This document shows, piece by piece, positions 1 through 8,164 of a stretch of 64,000 nucleotides of DNA. A model generated the notes under the pieces. It worked only from the letters and a program-made list of their open reading frames with translations. It was not told the DNA's origin and searched no databases. Positions within the stretch are counted from its first letter, which is position 1. Every line of letters starts with the position of its first letter. Origin of the DNA: Rhizorhabdus wittichii RW1 (GTDB taxonomy: Bacteria; Pseudomonadota; Alphaproteobacteria; Sphingomonadales; Sphingomonadaceae); contig CP000699.1 in assembly GCA_000016765.1 (NCBI GenBank), positions 62,001 through 126,000 of the forward strand. The letters run 5' to 3'. The translations under genes were made by a program, and so were the position numbers.

Positions 1-58
1 GACCCTGTGCCATCTACTTATTGTCCGTGGCGGCGCTCATCGTCGATCGTCCGCCGCC

Positions 59-538
59 ATGGACAGCGACTTCGCCCTGACACGATCCTTGAATCGCCTG
101 ATCGCGGCGCTGAACGACACGATCGGCGCCTGCGAGGCGATCGCGCGCGATGCTCGCCGCTTCCCCCTCTACGCCAAATATGAGCGTGAGGTGCTGCTGC
201 GCCAGGACGTCATCCGCCGGCTGAGGCACAAGGTCGGCCATCTCGGCGGCGAGCCGCGCCGTCGCGGCACGCTGCGCGGCTGGCTCAAGCGGATGCGCAT
301 CCGCCTGCTCGGCATCGGCCTGACCAACGAGCGCTTCGTCGTCCGCCTGTTCGAGCGCGAGGAGCGCCATCTCGCCGCCTGCCTGCGCGCCCTCGTCGCG
401 GAGGAGCGGTTGCCGCCGGCCTTCCGGCGCGAACTGGCCAAGCTGCTGCTCGGCCTCAACGAGGCGTTCTGCCGGCGCGAACTGCACCGCTTCGGGCCCC
501 GGAGCGCCTGGGCCGACCGTACCGCCATCGGCCGCTGA
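59..538 (+). CDS. DUF2383-like helical-bundle protein
   Basis: A 159-residue protein, rich in Arg and Leu, with no signal peptide or membrane segment. An early ALNDTIGACEAI stretch (residues 17-28) and a GHLGGEP element (60-66) resemble the DUF2383/PA2169-type four-helix (ferritin-like) fold. That family is uncharacterised and often stress-associated. No metal-binding ExxH motif is evident. It ends 35 bases before cheA on the same strand, so co-transcription is possible. No clear Shine-Dalgarno sequence precedes the ATG. The family call is by pattern only and the function is unknown. Confidence 0.6.
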   Translation: MDSDFALTRSLNRLIAALNDTIGACEAIARDARRFPLYAKYEREVLLRQDVIRRLRHKVGHLGGEPRRRGTLRGWLKRMRIRLLGIGLTNERFVVRLFEREERHLAACLRALVAEERLPPAFRRELAKLLLGLNEAFCRRELHRFGPRSAWADRTAIGR

Positions 539-573
539 GCAGGTCGTAAACCCGGCCTTAACCCTGTTGGGGC

Positions 574-3048
574 ATGACCCGAGCCGACAACCGGTTCGGG
601 AATGATGCCATGGACGATCTGCTCGGCGACTTCGTCGCGGAGACACGCGAGACCCTCGACGCCCTGTCGGGCGAGATCGTCGCGTGGGAACTCGCGCCCG
701 ACGATCGCTCGCGGCTCGATGCGATCTTCCGCTTCGTCCATACCGTGAAGGGAAGCTGCGGTTTCCTCGATCTGCCGCGCCTCGAGAAGCTCAGCCACGC
801 GGCGGAGGACGTGCTCGCCGACGTCCGCGCCGACCGTCGCCGCCCCGATCCCGCGCTGGTCAGCGCCGTGCTGGCGGTGATCGACCGCATCGCCGAACTG
901 GCCGACGCGATCGAGAGCGGCCGGACCGTCCCCGACGAGGACGATGCCCGCCTGATCGCGGCGCTTCGGCCCGTGTCCGAGGCCGTCGTCGATACCGCCG
1001 ATGCCGACGACGTCGCGCTCGCCGAGGCGCTGGAGGCGATCCGGATCGCCGAGGAGATGGACGAGGAGGAGGCGGTCGTCCCGGTGCTGGTCGAAGCGCC
1101 GGCCGCCGCGGCGCCGGCCGGCCCGCGCGCCGTCTCGCGCAGCATCCGCCTGCCGGTCGACCTGCTCGACCGGATGATGGCGGGCGTGTCCGACATGGTG
1201 CTGGCGCGCAACGAGCTGGCGCGCCGCCTGCGCGAGAGCGGCGCCGAATCGAACACCGAGGTCGCCTTCGAGCGGCTGTCGCATTGCATCGCCGAGATGC
1301 GCGACGCGATCACCCGCACCCGCATGGCGCGGGTCGAGCATCTCTTCACCGCGCTGCCGCGCATGGTCCGCGACATCTCCGCCGAGCTGGGCAAGCTGGT
1401 CCAGCTCGAGATCGACGGCGGCGACGTCGAGCTCGATCGCGAGATGATCGAGATGATCCGCGATCCGCTGACCCATATCGTCCGCAACGCGATCGACCAT
1501 GGCATCGAGCCGCCCGAGGCGCGGGTGCTCGCCGGCAAGCCGGTGGCGGGGCGTCTCCACGTCAGCGCCCGGCAGGTCGGCAACCAGATATTGATCGAGG
1601 TGATCGACGACGGCCGCGGCATCGATGCCGACCAGCTCGTCGACAAGGCGGTCGCCGCCGGCATTCTCGGCCGGGAGCGCGCCGCGACGCTGAGCTGGGA
1701 ACGCAAGCTCGAGCTGATCTTCGCGCCCGGCCTGTCGACCGCGCGGGAGGTGACCGCGATTTCGGGACGCGGCGTCGGCATGGACGTCGTCCGCGCCAAT
1801 GTCGAACGGATCGGCGGCCTCGTCGACATCGACAGCCGGCCGGGGCAGGGGCTGCGCCTGACGCTGCGCGTGCCGCTGACCCTCACCATCATCCCCGCGC
1901 TGACGATCAGCACCGGCGGCCAGCATTTCGCGATTCCCCGATCGGCGATCGACGAGATCGTCCGCGTCGGCGGCGACGCCGTCCGCATGGGGACGCTGGG
2001 CGGCGCCGATCTCGTCTTCATCCGCGGCGTCCGCGTGCCGGTGGTGTCGCTCGGCGCGGTGCTCGGCCTCGAACGGGGCGCACAGGCCAATCTCGTCGTG
2101 CTCAAGCTGTCGGGCGGCGCGCGCTATGCGCTCGCGGTCGACGCGGTCCACGACCATGAGGAGCTGGTGGTCAAGCCCGCCGCGCCGGTGGTGATGGCCT
2201 GCGGCATCTATGGCGGCACGACCCTGCCGGACAACAGCCGGCCGATGCTGCTGCTCGACGTCGCGGGCGTCGCCGAGAAGGCGGGCGTCCGCCGCGACGA
2301 CCAGGCGGCGGTCGAGCCGGTGGCCGAGGAGGGCGAGGAGGAGCTGCACGAGAAGGGCGCCGTGCCCGTCCTGCTGTTCCGTGACCTCGACGGGGTCGAG
2401 CGCGGCGTGCCGCTGGCGCTGGTCGAGCGGATCGAGGACTGCTTCTCCGCCTCGGTCAGCCACAGCGCGGGCCGGATGCGCCTGAACATCGACGGGCGGC
2501 TGGTGCCGCTGGTGTCGTGCGGCGCGCCGATCATCGAGGCCAAGGTCCGCGTGCTGCGGATGCGCGACGGGGCCGAGGAGCTGGCCTATGCGATCGACAG
2601 CGTCATCGACATCGTCCCGGTCGCGATCGAGCTGCAGCGCAGCGCCGTCGCCGGTCCGGTCGCCGGGGTGATGCTGGTCGAGGAGCGGCCGGTCGAGTTC
2701 CTCGACGCCTTCTGGCTGTTCGCGCAGGGGCTGGGCAGCGAGCCGGCCGCCGAGCAGCGCCCGGTCTGCCTGCTGTCGGACGAGGACCCCTGGACGCGCC
2801 AGGTGCTCGCGCCGCTGGTCGAAGGCGCCGGCTATCGGATCATCTATGCGCCGGAGGAGGGGCCAGCCGCCGATCTCGTCATCGTCGCCGACGGTGCCGC
2901 GGCCGACGGGCCGGCCGAAGCGGCGGCGGTGCTGCGGCTGCGCCAGCATGCCGAGGATCGCGGCGCCTCGCCCGACAGCCTGTGGCGCTACGACCGGGCC
3001 GGCCTCACCGCCGAGTTGCGCCGGTATTGGAACAAGCGGAGCGCCTGA
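574..3048 (+). CDS. cheA: Chemotaxis histidine kinase CheA with extra C-terminal domains
   Basis: Cytoplasmic sensor kinase that autophosphorylates and passes phosphate to CheY and CheB in chemoreceptor arrays. The Hpt domain carries the phosphorylatable His56 in HTVKGSCGF. A linker at about 120-185 lacks an obvious CheY-binding P2 domain. The dimerisation helices lie at 187-250. The HATPase follows, with its N box (HIVRNAIDHG, 301-310), G1 (DDGRG, 346-350) and GRGVGMD (398-404). A CheW-like domain spans 435-570 and a second, divergent CheW-like region about 595-715. The last 100 residues look like a receiver domain without its phospho-Asp. At 824 residues it is longer than a simple CheA. A start at 610 (MDDLLGDF) is also plausible; neither start has a strong ribosome site. 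First gene of cheAWYBR. Confidence 0.93.
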   Translation: MTRADNRFGNDAMDDLLGDFVAETRETLDALSGEIVAWELAPDDRSRLDAIFRFVHTVKGSCGFLDLPRLEKLSHAAEDVLADVRADRRRPDPALVSAVLAVIDRIAELADAIESGRTVPDEDDARLIAALRPVSEAVVDTADADDVALAEALEAIRIAEEMDEEEAVVPVLVEAPAAAAPAGPRAVSRSIRLPVDLLDRMMAGVSDMVLARNELARRLRESGAESNTEVAFERLSHCIAEMRDAITRTRMARVEHLFTALPRMVRDISAELGKLVQLEIDGGDVELDREMIEMIRDPLTHIVRNAIDHGIEPPEARVLAGKPVAGRLHVSARQVGNQILIEVIDDGRGIDADQLVDKAVAAGILGRERAATLSWERKLELIFAPGLSTAREVTAISGRGVGMDVVRANVERIGGLVDIDSRPGQGLRLTLRVPLTLTIIPALTISTGGQHFAIPRSAIDEIVRVGGDAVRMGTLGGADLVFIRGVRVPVVSLGAVLGLERGAQANLVVLKLSGGARYALAVDAVHDHEELVVKPAAPVVMACGIYGGTTLPDNSRPMLLLDVAGVAEKAGVRRDDQAAVEPVAEEGEEELHEKGAVPVLLFRDLDGVERGVPLALVERIEDCFSASVSHSAGRMRLNIDGRLVPLVSCGAPIIEAKVRVLRMRDGAEELAYAIDSVIDIVPVAIELQRSAVAGPVAGVMLVEERPVEFLDAFWLFAQGLGSEPAAEQRPVCLLSDEDPWTRQVLAPLVEGAGYRIIYAPEEGPAADLVIVADGAAADGPAEAAAVLRLRQHAEDRGASPDSLWRYDRAGLTAELRRYWNKRSA

Positions 3049-3050
3049 CC

Positions 3051-3482
3051 ATGAACGACCTCTACCTGATCGTCGAAATCGCCGGCCAGCGGGCGCTGCT
3101 GCCCGCCGCCTTCGTCGAGTCGGTCGTCGAGATCGAGGACATCGCCCCGGTGCCGTGCGCGCCGCCGCACGTGCTGGGCCTGTTCGCGCTGCGCAGCCGG
3201 GTGCTGACCGTGATCGACACGATCGCCGCGCTCGGCGGCGAACGCGGGGCGCGGGGCGAGAAGCAGGCGGTGATCGTCCATGTCGACGGCCATCTCTACG
3301 GGGTGCTGGTCGACGACGTCGACGACGTCGTCGCGATCGACGCCGCCCCCAGCCAGTTCCGCGCGCCGCTGTCGGCCGGCTGGGCGCGCTATGCGACCGG
3401 GGTGCTCGATCATGAGGGCGAGCCGCTGCTGCTGGTCGACGTCGCCGCGCTGATCGCCGGGCCGCTCGACATGGCCGCGTGA
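3051..3482 (+). CDS. cheW: Chemotaxis coupling protein CheW
   Basis: A 143-residue CheW domain that links receptors to CheA in the signalling array. It begins MNDLYLIVEIAGQRALLPA and keeps the two beta-barrel halves of the fold, with GLFALRSRVLTVID in the middle and YATGVLDHEGEPLLLVD near the end. It starts two bases after the cheA stop, so translation is probably coupled. The reading frame is open upstream, but ATG 3051 directly follows cheA and begins the domain. The stop codon lies in a 15-bp tandem repeat. Confidence 0.92.
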   Translation: MNDLYLIVEIAGQRALLPAAFVESVVEIEDIAPVPCAPPHVLGLFALRSRVLTVIDTIAALGGERGARGEKQAVIVHVDGHLYGVLVDDVDDVVAIDAAPSQFRAPLSAGWARYATGVLDHEGEPLLLVDVAALIAGPLDMAA

Positions 3483-3530
3483 AAAGGGGCTGCGTGAAAA
3501 GGGGCTGCGTGAAAAGGGGCCGCGTGAAAG
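3477..3530 (+). repeat. 15-bp tandem repeat over the cheW stop codon
   Basis: The unit GCGTGAAAAGGGGCT occurs at 3477-3491 and 3492-3506. A copy with one change follows at 3507-3521 and a partial copy at 3522-3530. Because 15 bp is five codons, every copy presents TGA in the cheW frame. It fills much of the cheW-cheY gap. Confidence 0.95.
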
Positions 3531-3600
3531 GCCGTTAACGGGGCGCTTACCCGTCCCGTCTAGAGATAGCCGGAATGCCCATCCAAGACGGAAGACCGTG

Positions 3601-3969
3601 ATGAAGACCTGCCTGGTTGTCGACGATTCGAAGGTGATCAGGAAGGTCGCCCGTCACATATTGGAGGCGCTCCACTTCAAGGTCGAGGAGGCCGGCGACG
3701 GGCGCGAGGCGCTCGACCGCTGCCAGGCGGGCAAGCTGCCCGACGTGATCCTGCTCGACTGGAACATGCCGGTGATGAGCGGGATGGAGTTCCTCCGCTC
3801 GCTCGGCTCGTCCGATTTCGCCCAGCGGCCGAAGGTGGTGTTCTGCACCACCGAGAACGACGTGGCCCATATCCGCGCCGCGATCGAGGCGGGCGCCGAC
3901 GAATATATGATGAAGCCGTTCGATCGCGAGACGCTGGAAAGCAAGTTGCAACTGGTGGGCGTCGCCTGA
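3601..3969 (+). CDS. cheY: Single-domain response regulator CheY
   Basis: A 122-residue stand-alone receiver that CheA phosphorylates to control the flagellar motor. The acidic pair D8/D9, phospho-acceptor D53 (LLDWNMP), T83 and K105 (MMKPF) are all present. No output domain follows. ATG 3601 is preferred over the adjacent GTG at 3598 because GGAAG lies just upstream at a suitable distance. It sits between cheW and cheB in the same operon. Confidence 0.93.
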   Translation: MKTCLVVDDSKVIRKVARHILEALHFKVEEAGDGREALDRCQAGKLPDVILLDWNMPVMSGMEFLRSLGSSDFAQRPKVVFCTTENDVAHIRAAIEAGADEYMMKPFDRETLESKLQLVGVA

Positions 3970-3971
3970 CC

Positions 3972-5111
3972 ATGTCTCGGGGGGGACTTGGAGGCAGCGT
4001 CAGGGTGGGCGTCGAGGACGTCGGAAGGGGGCGGCCCCGTCCGATCCGCGTGCTGCTCGTCGACGACTCGCTGGTGGCCAGGACCGTGCTGGCGCGATTG
4101 CTGGAGGGGCGGCCGGAATTCGAGATCGCGGGGGCCGCGCCGACCGCCGACCAGGCGATCCAGTTCCTCAGCAGCCACGACATCGACATCGTCGTGCTCG
4201 ACGTCGAGATGCCGGGCAAGGACGGGCTGACCGCGCTGCCCGAGATATTGGAGGCGAGCCACGGCGCGCGCGTCCTGATCGTCTCCTCGGCGGCGGAGGC
4301 GGGGGCGGCGGCGACGGTGCGGGCGCTGACGCTGGGGGCGGCCGACACGCTGCTCAAGCCGACCGCCGGCAATTTCGCGGGAGAGTTCTCGCACAAGTTC
4401 ATCGACGCGCTGCTGCGCATCGGCCATGCCAACCATCACGCCCAGCGGCCCGACCGCAAGGCGGCCGACGCCGCCCCGCGTCCCGCGCCCGTGCCGATCG
4501 TCGCGCTGCGGCCGACCCGGAGCGGCCGGATCGCCTGCCTCGCGATCGGCGCTTCGACCGGCGGGCTCCACGCGCTGTCGGCCTTCCTGCGCCGGCTGAC
4601 TCCCGATTTCCGGGCGCCGATCCTGATCACCCAGCATCTGCCGCCGCCGTTCATGCCCTATTTCGCGGCGCAGCTCCGCGACATCGCCGGCCGGCCCACC
4701 GCCGTCGCCGCCGATGGGACGCCGCTGGTGCCCGGCGAGATGCTGGTCGCGCCGGGAGAGGGGCATATCCGCCTCGCGCGCAAGGGATCGCGCGTGCTGG
4801 TATCGATCGATCCGGCGCCCGCGCCGAGCCGCTGCATGCCCTCGGTCGATCCGATGTTCGCGGCGGTGGCCGAGCTGTTCGGGGCCGAGGGCGTTGGCGT
4901 GGTGCTGACCGGCATGGGCCGCGACGGCACGATCGGCGCCGAGGCGATGGTCGCCGCGGGCGCCGAGATTTTGGCGCAGGATTCGGCCAGCTCGGTGGTG
5001 TGGGGCATGCCGGGATCGGTGGCGCAGGCGGGGCTCGCCTCGCTGGTGATGCCGCCCGAGGAACTGGCCCGCCACGTCTGCCACCGCAATGCCGGTGGGG
5101 CATGGAGGTAA
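3972..5111 (+). CDS. cheB: Chemoreceptor glutamate methylesterase CheB
   Basis: Removes methyl groups from, and deamidates, chemoreceptor glutamines and glutamates for adaptation. The N-terminal receiver has phospho-Asp D77 in VLDVEMP. A Pro/Arg-rich linker (about 157-185) leads to the methylesterase domain with Ser195 in GASTGG, His222 in TQHLP and Asp318 in GMGRDG. The length of 379 residues is normal. The first 24 residues are unusually Gly/Arg-rich and may be untranslated if a later start is used. It starts two bases after cheY and overlaps cheR by 10 bp. Confidence 0.94.
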   Translation: MSRGGLGGSVRVGVEDVGRGRPRPIRVLLVDDSLVARTVLARLLEGRPEFEIAGAAPTADQAIQFLSSHDIDIVVLDVEMPGKDGLTALPEILEASHGARVLIVSSAAEAGAAATVRALTLGAADTLLKPTAGNFAGEFSHKFIDALLRIGHANHHAQRPDRKAADAAPRPAPVPIVALRPTRSGRIACLAIGASTGGLHALSAFLRRLTPDFRAPILITQHLPPPFMPYFAAQLRDIAGRPTAVAADGTPLVPGEMLVAPGEGHIRLARKGSRVLVSIDPAPAPSRCMPSVDPMFAAVAELFGAEGVGVVLTGMGRDGTIGAEAMVAAGAEILAQDSASSVVWGMPGSVAQAGLASLVMPPEELARHVCHRNAGGAWR

Positions 5112-5944
5112 GCCCCCGCGCGGCGATGACGATCGCTCGCCTGTTCGAGCAGGCGACCGGCCAGACATTGTCGCAGGACCGCTTCTGGCGGATCGGCACG
5201 ACCTTGATGCCCTTCTGCCGCGCGCGCGGGATCGACAGCTTCGACCAGCTCGCCCTCGCGCTCGAACGCAGCGCCGACCGCGAGCTGTCGCTCGACATGA
5301 TCGACGCGCTGCTCAACAACGAGACGAGCTTCTTCCGCGATGCCGGGGTGTTCACCCAGATCGGCGAGGCGCTGCTGCCCCGGCTGGCGGCGGCGCGGCA
5401 GCGCGAGCGGCGCCTGCGCATCTGGTCGGCGGCCTGCTCGACCGGACAGGAGGCCTATTCGCTGGCGATGCTGTTCGCCGAGCAGGGCGATCGCTGGGCC
5501 GGCTGGCGCATCGACATCGTCGGCAGCGACATCTCCCGCTCGGCGGTCGAGCAGGCGCGCGGCGGCCTCTACACCCAGTTCGAGGTCCAGCGCGGCCTGC
5601 CGATCCGGCAGCTCATCGCCTGGTTCGATCCGGTGCTCGACCAGGGCTGGCGGGTGAAGCCGCAGCTCGCCGCCCATGTCTCCTTCCAGCGGCACAACCT
5701 GCTCGGCCCGCCGCCCGCCGGCGGCCGCTTCGACCTGATATTGTGCCGCAACGCGCTGCTCTATTTCTCGCCCGAGCGGCGCCACCAGATGCTGGAGGGG
5801 CTGGCGCTGGCGATCGCCCCGGACGGCGGGCTGCTGCTGGGGGCAGGGGAGACGGTGCAGGGCTCGGCCCGCTTCGTCGCCGATCCCGAGCTGCCGATGG
5901 TCTATCGCCCCGCCGCCGCGCGCACCGTGCCGCACGCCGCGTGA
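5102..5944 (+). CDS. cheR: Chemoreceptor methyltransferase CheR
   Basis: S-adenosylmethionine-dependent methyltransferase that methylates receptor glutamates, opposing CheB. It has the helical N domain, the conserved NNETSFFRD (72-80), the SAM-binding SACSTGQEAYSLA (109-121) and LCRNALLYF further on. ATG 5102 overlaps the cheB stop, giving 280 residues. The in-frame ATG at 5126 (MTIARLFEQ) is the alternative. Last gene of the chemotaxis operon. No receptor, cheD or flagellar gene is visible in the window. Confidence 0.93.
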   Translation: MEVSPRAAMTIARLFEQATGQTLSQDRFWRIGTTLMPFCRARGIDSFDQLALALERSADRELSLDMIDALLNNETSFFRDAGVFTQIGEALLPRLAAARQRERRLRIWSAACSTGQEAYSLAMLFAEQGDRWAGWRIDIVGSDISRSAVEQARGGLYTQFEVQRGLPIRQLIAWFDPVLDQGWRVKPQLAAHVSFQRHNLLGPPPAGGRFDLILCRNALLYFSPERRHQMLEGLALAIAPDGGLLLGAGETVQGSARFVADPELPMVYRPAAARTVPHAA

Positions 5945-5961
5945 GCAGGCGAGACGGGATC

Positions 5962-5988
5962 GTCATCCCGGACTTGATCCGGGATGAC
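5962..5988. repeat. REP-like palindrome, family A, single hairpin (copy 1)
   Basis: GTCATCCCGGA, a five-base loop, then TCCGGGATGAC: a perfect 11-bp stem in the cheR to amidase gap. A smaller palindrome, CCCGGATGATCCGGG, sits at 6031-6045. This copy is a single arm of the longer paired elements found elsewhere. It could also act as a weak terminator. Confidence 0.8.
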
Positions 5989-6053
5989 GAAGGTCTGCGG
6001 ACGACGACCCTGGCCGCTTTGCGCTTCCGCCCCGGATGATCCGGGTTTAAAGC

Positions 6054-6779
6054 ATGTCTGCAATGGACGAGATCATCGATTGCCCGTCGCCCAATCATGA
6101 CGAGCGCACCCTGCCGATCACCATGCTGGTGCTGCATTATACCGGCATGGCCGACGCGGCCTCCGCGATCGCCCGGCTGACCGATCCCGAGGCGAAGGTG
6201 TCGAGCCACTATCTGGTCGCCGAGGACGGGCAGGTGATGCGCCTCGTCCCCGAGGACCGCCGCGCCTGGCACGCCGGCCAGTCGAGCTGGCGCGGCGTCA
6301 CCGACGTCAATTCGGCCAGCATCGGCATCGAGATCGTCAATCCCGGCCATGAGCTGGGCTACCGGCCCTTTCCCAAGCCGCAGATGGACGCGCTGATCCC
6401 GCTGATCTCCGACATCACCAGCCGCCATCCGATCGAGCCCGCCAATGTGGTCGGCCATTCCGACGTCGCCCCCCGGCGCAAGCAGGACCCGGGCGAGCTG
6501 TTCGACTGGGAACTGCTCGGCAAGCTCGGCCTCGCGCTCCGCCGCCCGCGCCACGGCCTCGCCGATCCGCATTGGACGCCCGGGGGATTCCTGCTCGCGC
6601 TCGACCGCTTCGGCTATGATGTGAGCGACGGGCCGGCGGCGGTCATCGCCTTCCAGCGCCGCTTCCGTCCCGAGCGGATCGATGGGATCGCCGACGGCGA
6701 ATGCCGCGCGATCCTGCTCCGCCTGCTGCTCCACCGCGAGGGCGACGGATTGCTTGAGTCTCCGTCCAAAAGCTCCTAA
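6054..6779 (+). CDS. AmpD/AmiD-like N-acetylmuramoyl-L-alanine amidase
   Basis: Zinc amidase that cleaves the bond between MurNAc and L-Ala in peptidoglycan or its recycled fragments. The Amidase_2 domain shows zinc ligands His28 (VLHYTG), His135 (GHSDVAP) and Asp145 (KQDPG), plus Glu93 (IGIEIVN). Residues 165-235 resemble a peptidoglycan-binding domain. That makes it more like AmiD than the shorter AmpD. No signal peptide is visible, so a cytoplasmic recycling role is possible. An alternative start at 6063 (MDEIID) would trim three residues. It ends 11 bases before rnpB. Confidence 0.88.
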   Translation: MSAMDEIIDCPSPNHDERTLPITMLVLHYTGMADAASAIARLTDPEAKVSSHYLVAEDGQVMRLVPEDRRAWHAGQSSWRGVTDVNSASIGIEIVNPGHELGYRPFPKPQMDALIPLISDITSRHPIEPANVVGHSDVAPRRKQDPGELFDWELLGKLGLALRRPRHGLADPHWTPGGFLLALDRFGYDVSDGPAAVIAFQRRFRPERIDGIADGECRAILLRLLLHREGDGLLESPSKSS

Positions 6780-6790
6780 CGGCACCTCCA

Positions 6791-7169
6791 CCAGAGGGCC
6801 GGGCGGTCGCCGCGCAGCGATGCGGGGAGGAAAGTCCGGGCTCCAAGGAGTGACGGTGCCGGGTAACGCCCGGCGGGGGCGACCCCAGGGACAGTGCCAC
6901 AGAAAGCAGACCGCCCGGCGGACCGCCAAGCTCGCTTGGTATGTTCCGGGCAAGGTCGAAAGGGTGCGGCAAGAGCGCACCGCGGTCCCGGCAACGGGAA
7001 CGGCATGGTAAACCCCACCGGGAGCAAGATCGAATAGGGACGGCGCATGGGCTACTCCGCCCGGTCGTCCGGGTTGATTGCTGGAGGCCGGGCGCGAGCC
7101 CGGTCCTAGAGGAATGATCGCCCATCCGGCTTCGGCCGGTGGACAGAACCCGGCTTACAGGCCCTCTGG
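6791..7169 (+). ncRNA. rnpB: RNase P RNA, bacterial class A
   Basis: Catalytic RNA of RNase P, which removes 5' leaders from pre-tRNAs. The P1 helix strands CCAGAGGGCC (6791-6800) and GGCCCTCTGG (7160-7169) are perfectly complementary and set the ends. Conserved cores are present: GAGGAAAGTCCGGGCTCC near 6828, CACAGAAAGCAGACCGC near 6898, AGAGGAATGATCGCCC near 7108 and GACAGAACCCGGCTTA near 7142. About 380 nt is normal for the class. The 3' end overlaps the stop codon of the converging small gene at 7155-7355. Confidence 0.95.
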
Positions 7170-7355
7170 TTCTTCCCTGCGCCGCGCGGGCCGGCGGGGG
7201 ATCTGCGCGGGCGCCGCGACGGGGCCGTGCGCCTTGTCCAGGTAGAAGCCGGCGAGGAAATAATGGGCGCGCATCGCCGCCGGATGGCGGGCCGCGCGGG
7301 CGGCCGTCAGCTCGACCTCGGCCCGCTTCAGATAATAATCGCTGTCCTGGTCCAT
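7155..7355 (-). CDS. Small helical protein, paralogue of the 7835-8026 gene
   Basis: A 66-residue protein of unknown function. Residues 7-44 form an amphipathic two-helix segment with a DYYLKRAEVEL...RAHYFLAGFYLDKA pattern, followed by a basic, Pro-rich tail. The start at 7355 has AAGG nine bases upstream. The frame is open further upstream, but that translation looks like antisense of the neighbouring gene. Similar short YYxxRAxxE...AHxxLAxxY proteins occur in several copies in sphingomonad genomes, from memory. Its stop overlaps the last 15 bases of rnpB on the opposite strand. Confidence 0.65.
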   Translation of the reverse strand: MDQDSDYYLKRAEVELTAARAARHPAAMRAHYFLAGFYLDKAHGPVAAPAQIPRRPARRREEPEGL

Positions 7356-7520
7356 GCGCATCCTTGCCTGCCCCTCATCATAATTCCGCATCTGCGAAAT
7401 GGATGCGCGCCAGGGTTGTCTACGCGGGGAATAGTCGCGCTTTTCGAGCAGCTTGCCGCAGCATGTGGGCAATGGTTCGAGGCTGGCGCGTTGATCGTCC
7501 CTATGGACAGGAGAGAGAGC

Positions 7521-7814
7521 ATGCCCCGTGGCGACAAGAGCAGCTACACCGACAAGCAGAAGCGCAAGGCCGAGCATATCGAGCAAGGCTATGAGGATCG
7601 CGGCGTGCCCCGGGAGGAGGCCGAACGCCGCGCCTGGGCGACCGTCAACAAGGAATCGGGCGGCGGCAACAAGTCCGGCTCCGGCCGGGGCAAGGCCGAC
7701 ACCCACGTCTCCTCGTCACGCGGCGGGCGTGCCCACAAGTCGGGTTCGGCCGAGCAGCGATCGGCGGCGGCCCGCAAGGGATGGGTGACGCGCCGCAAGC
7801 ACGCGGCGGCCTGA
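7521..7814 (+). CDS. Small basic Gly/Ser/Lys-rich protein (plasmid-stabilisation-like family)
   Basis: A 97-residue hydrophilic basic protein. It opens MPRGDKSSYTDKQKRKAEHI and continues with a GVPREEAERRAWATVNKESGGG segment and a low-complexity Gly/Ser/Lys/Arg tail. Proteins with this opening are usually called plasmid stabilisation proteins or stress-associated proteins in proteobacteria, without biochemical proof. A strong AGGAGAGAGAG ribosome site precedes ATG 7521, so upstream in-frame starts were rejected. It is flanked on the opposite strand by two paralogous helical proteins. Confidence 0.75.
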   Translation: MPRGDKSSYTDKQKRKAEHIEQGYEDRGVPREEAERRAWATVNKESGGGNKSGSGRGKADTHVSSSRGGRAHKSGSAEQRSAAARKGWVTRRKHAAA

Positions 7815-7834
7815 TCGGCGGCGCGCGCCCGGCT

Positions 7835-8026
7835 TCAGCTTTGCTCGGCCGGGTCGGCGGGGGGGCGCCGCTCCTGTATCAACAGGCGCTCGCGCTCGGC
7901 CGCCTGGCCATGGACGCTGGCCAGCATCAGATGGGCCTGCCTCGCCTCCGTGCAGCCGGCTTTCGCCGCGGCCTGCTTCTCCTGCGCGGCCCTTTGCTCG
8001 AAATAGACGATGTCTTCCTGGCTCAT
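7835..8026 (-). CDS. Small helical protein, paralogue of the 7155-7355 gene
   Basis: A 63-residue soluble protein starting MSQEDIVYFEQRAAQEKQ, with an AHLMLASVHGQAAERE segment. It shares the pattern (V/D)Y(F/Y)xxRAxxExxAA...A(R/Q)AHxxLA with the gene at 7155-7355. GAGGAG lies at a good distance before ATG 8026. The function is unknown. It converges on the basic protein gene at 7521-7814 with a 20-base gap. Confidence 0.68.
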   Translation of the reverse strand: MSQEDIVYFEQRAAQEKQAAAKAGCTEARQAHLMLASVHGQAAERERLLIQERRPPADPAEQS

Positions 8027-8164
8027 CGATCGGACTCCTCGTTGGCGCGGCAGCGCCACGGCGGACGCCGGCCGACACGCTGGCGCGCCGGGTCCGTCCT
8101 GCTCATCGCTGGGAAGAGCGCAGTGTAGCCCTTTTCTGCCCGGGCGACTTCAACCTGGATCAGT

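Noticed and set aside
169-2949. 926-codon open frame on the minus strand opposite cheA
   Set aside because: Antisense of cheA. Its translation is an Arg/Asp/His-rich composition typical of shadow frames in GC-rich DNA, while the plus strand has clear CheA motifs.
3598-3600. GTG as cheY start
   Set aside because: The adjacent ATG 3601 matches the usual CheY N-terminus and has better spacing from GGAAG.
7356-7706. Long N-terminal extension of the small minus-strand gene (to 183 residues)
   Set aside because: The extension is antisense to the basic protein gene and lacks a ribosome site. ATG 7355 has AAGG at good spacing.
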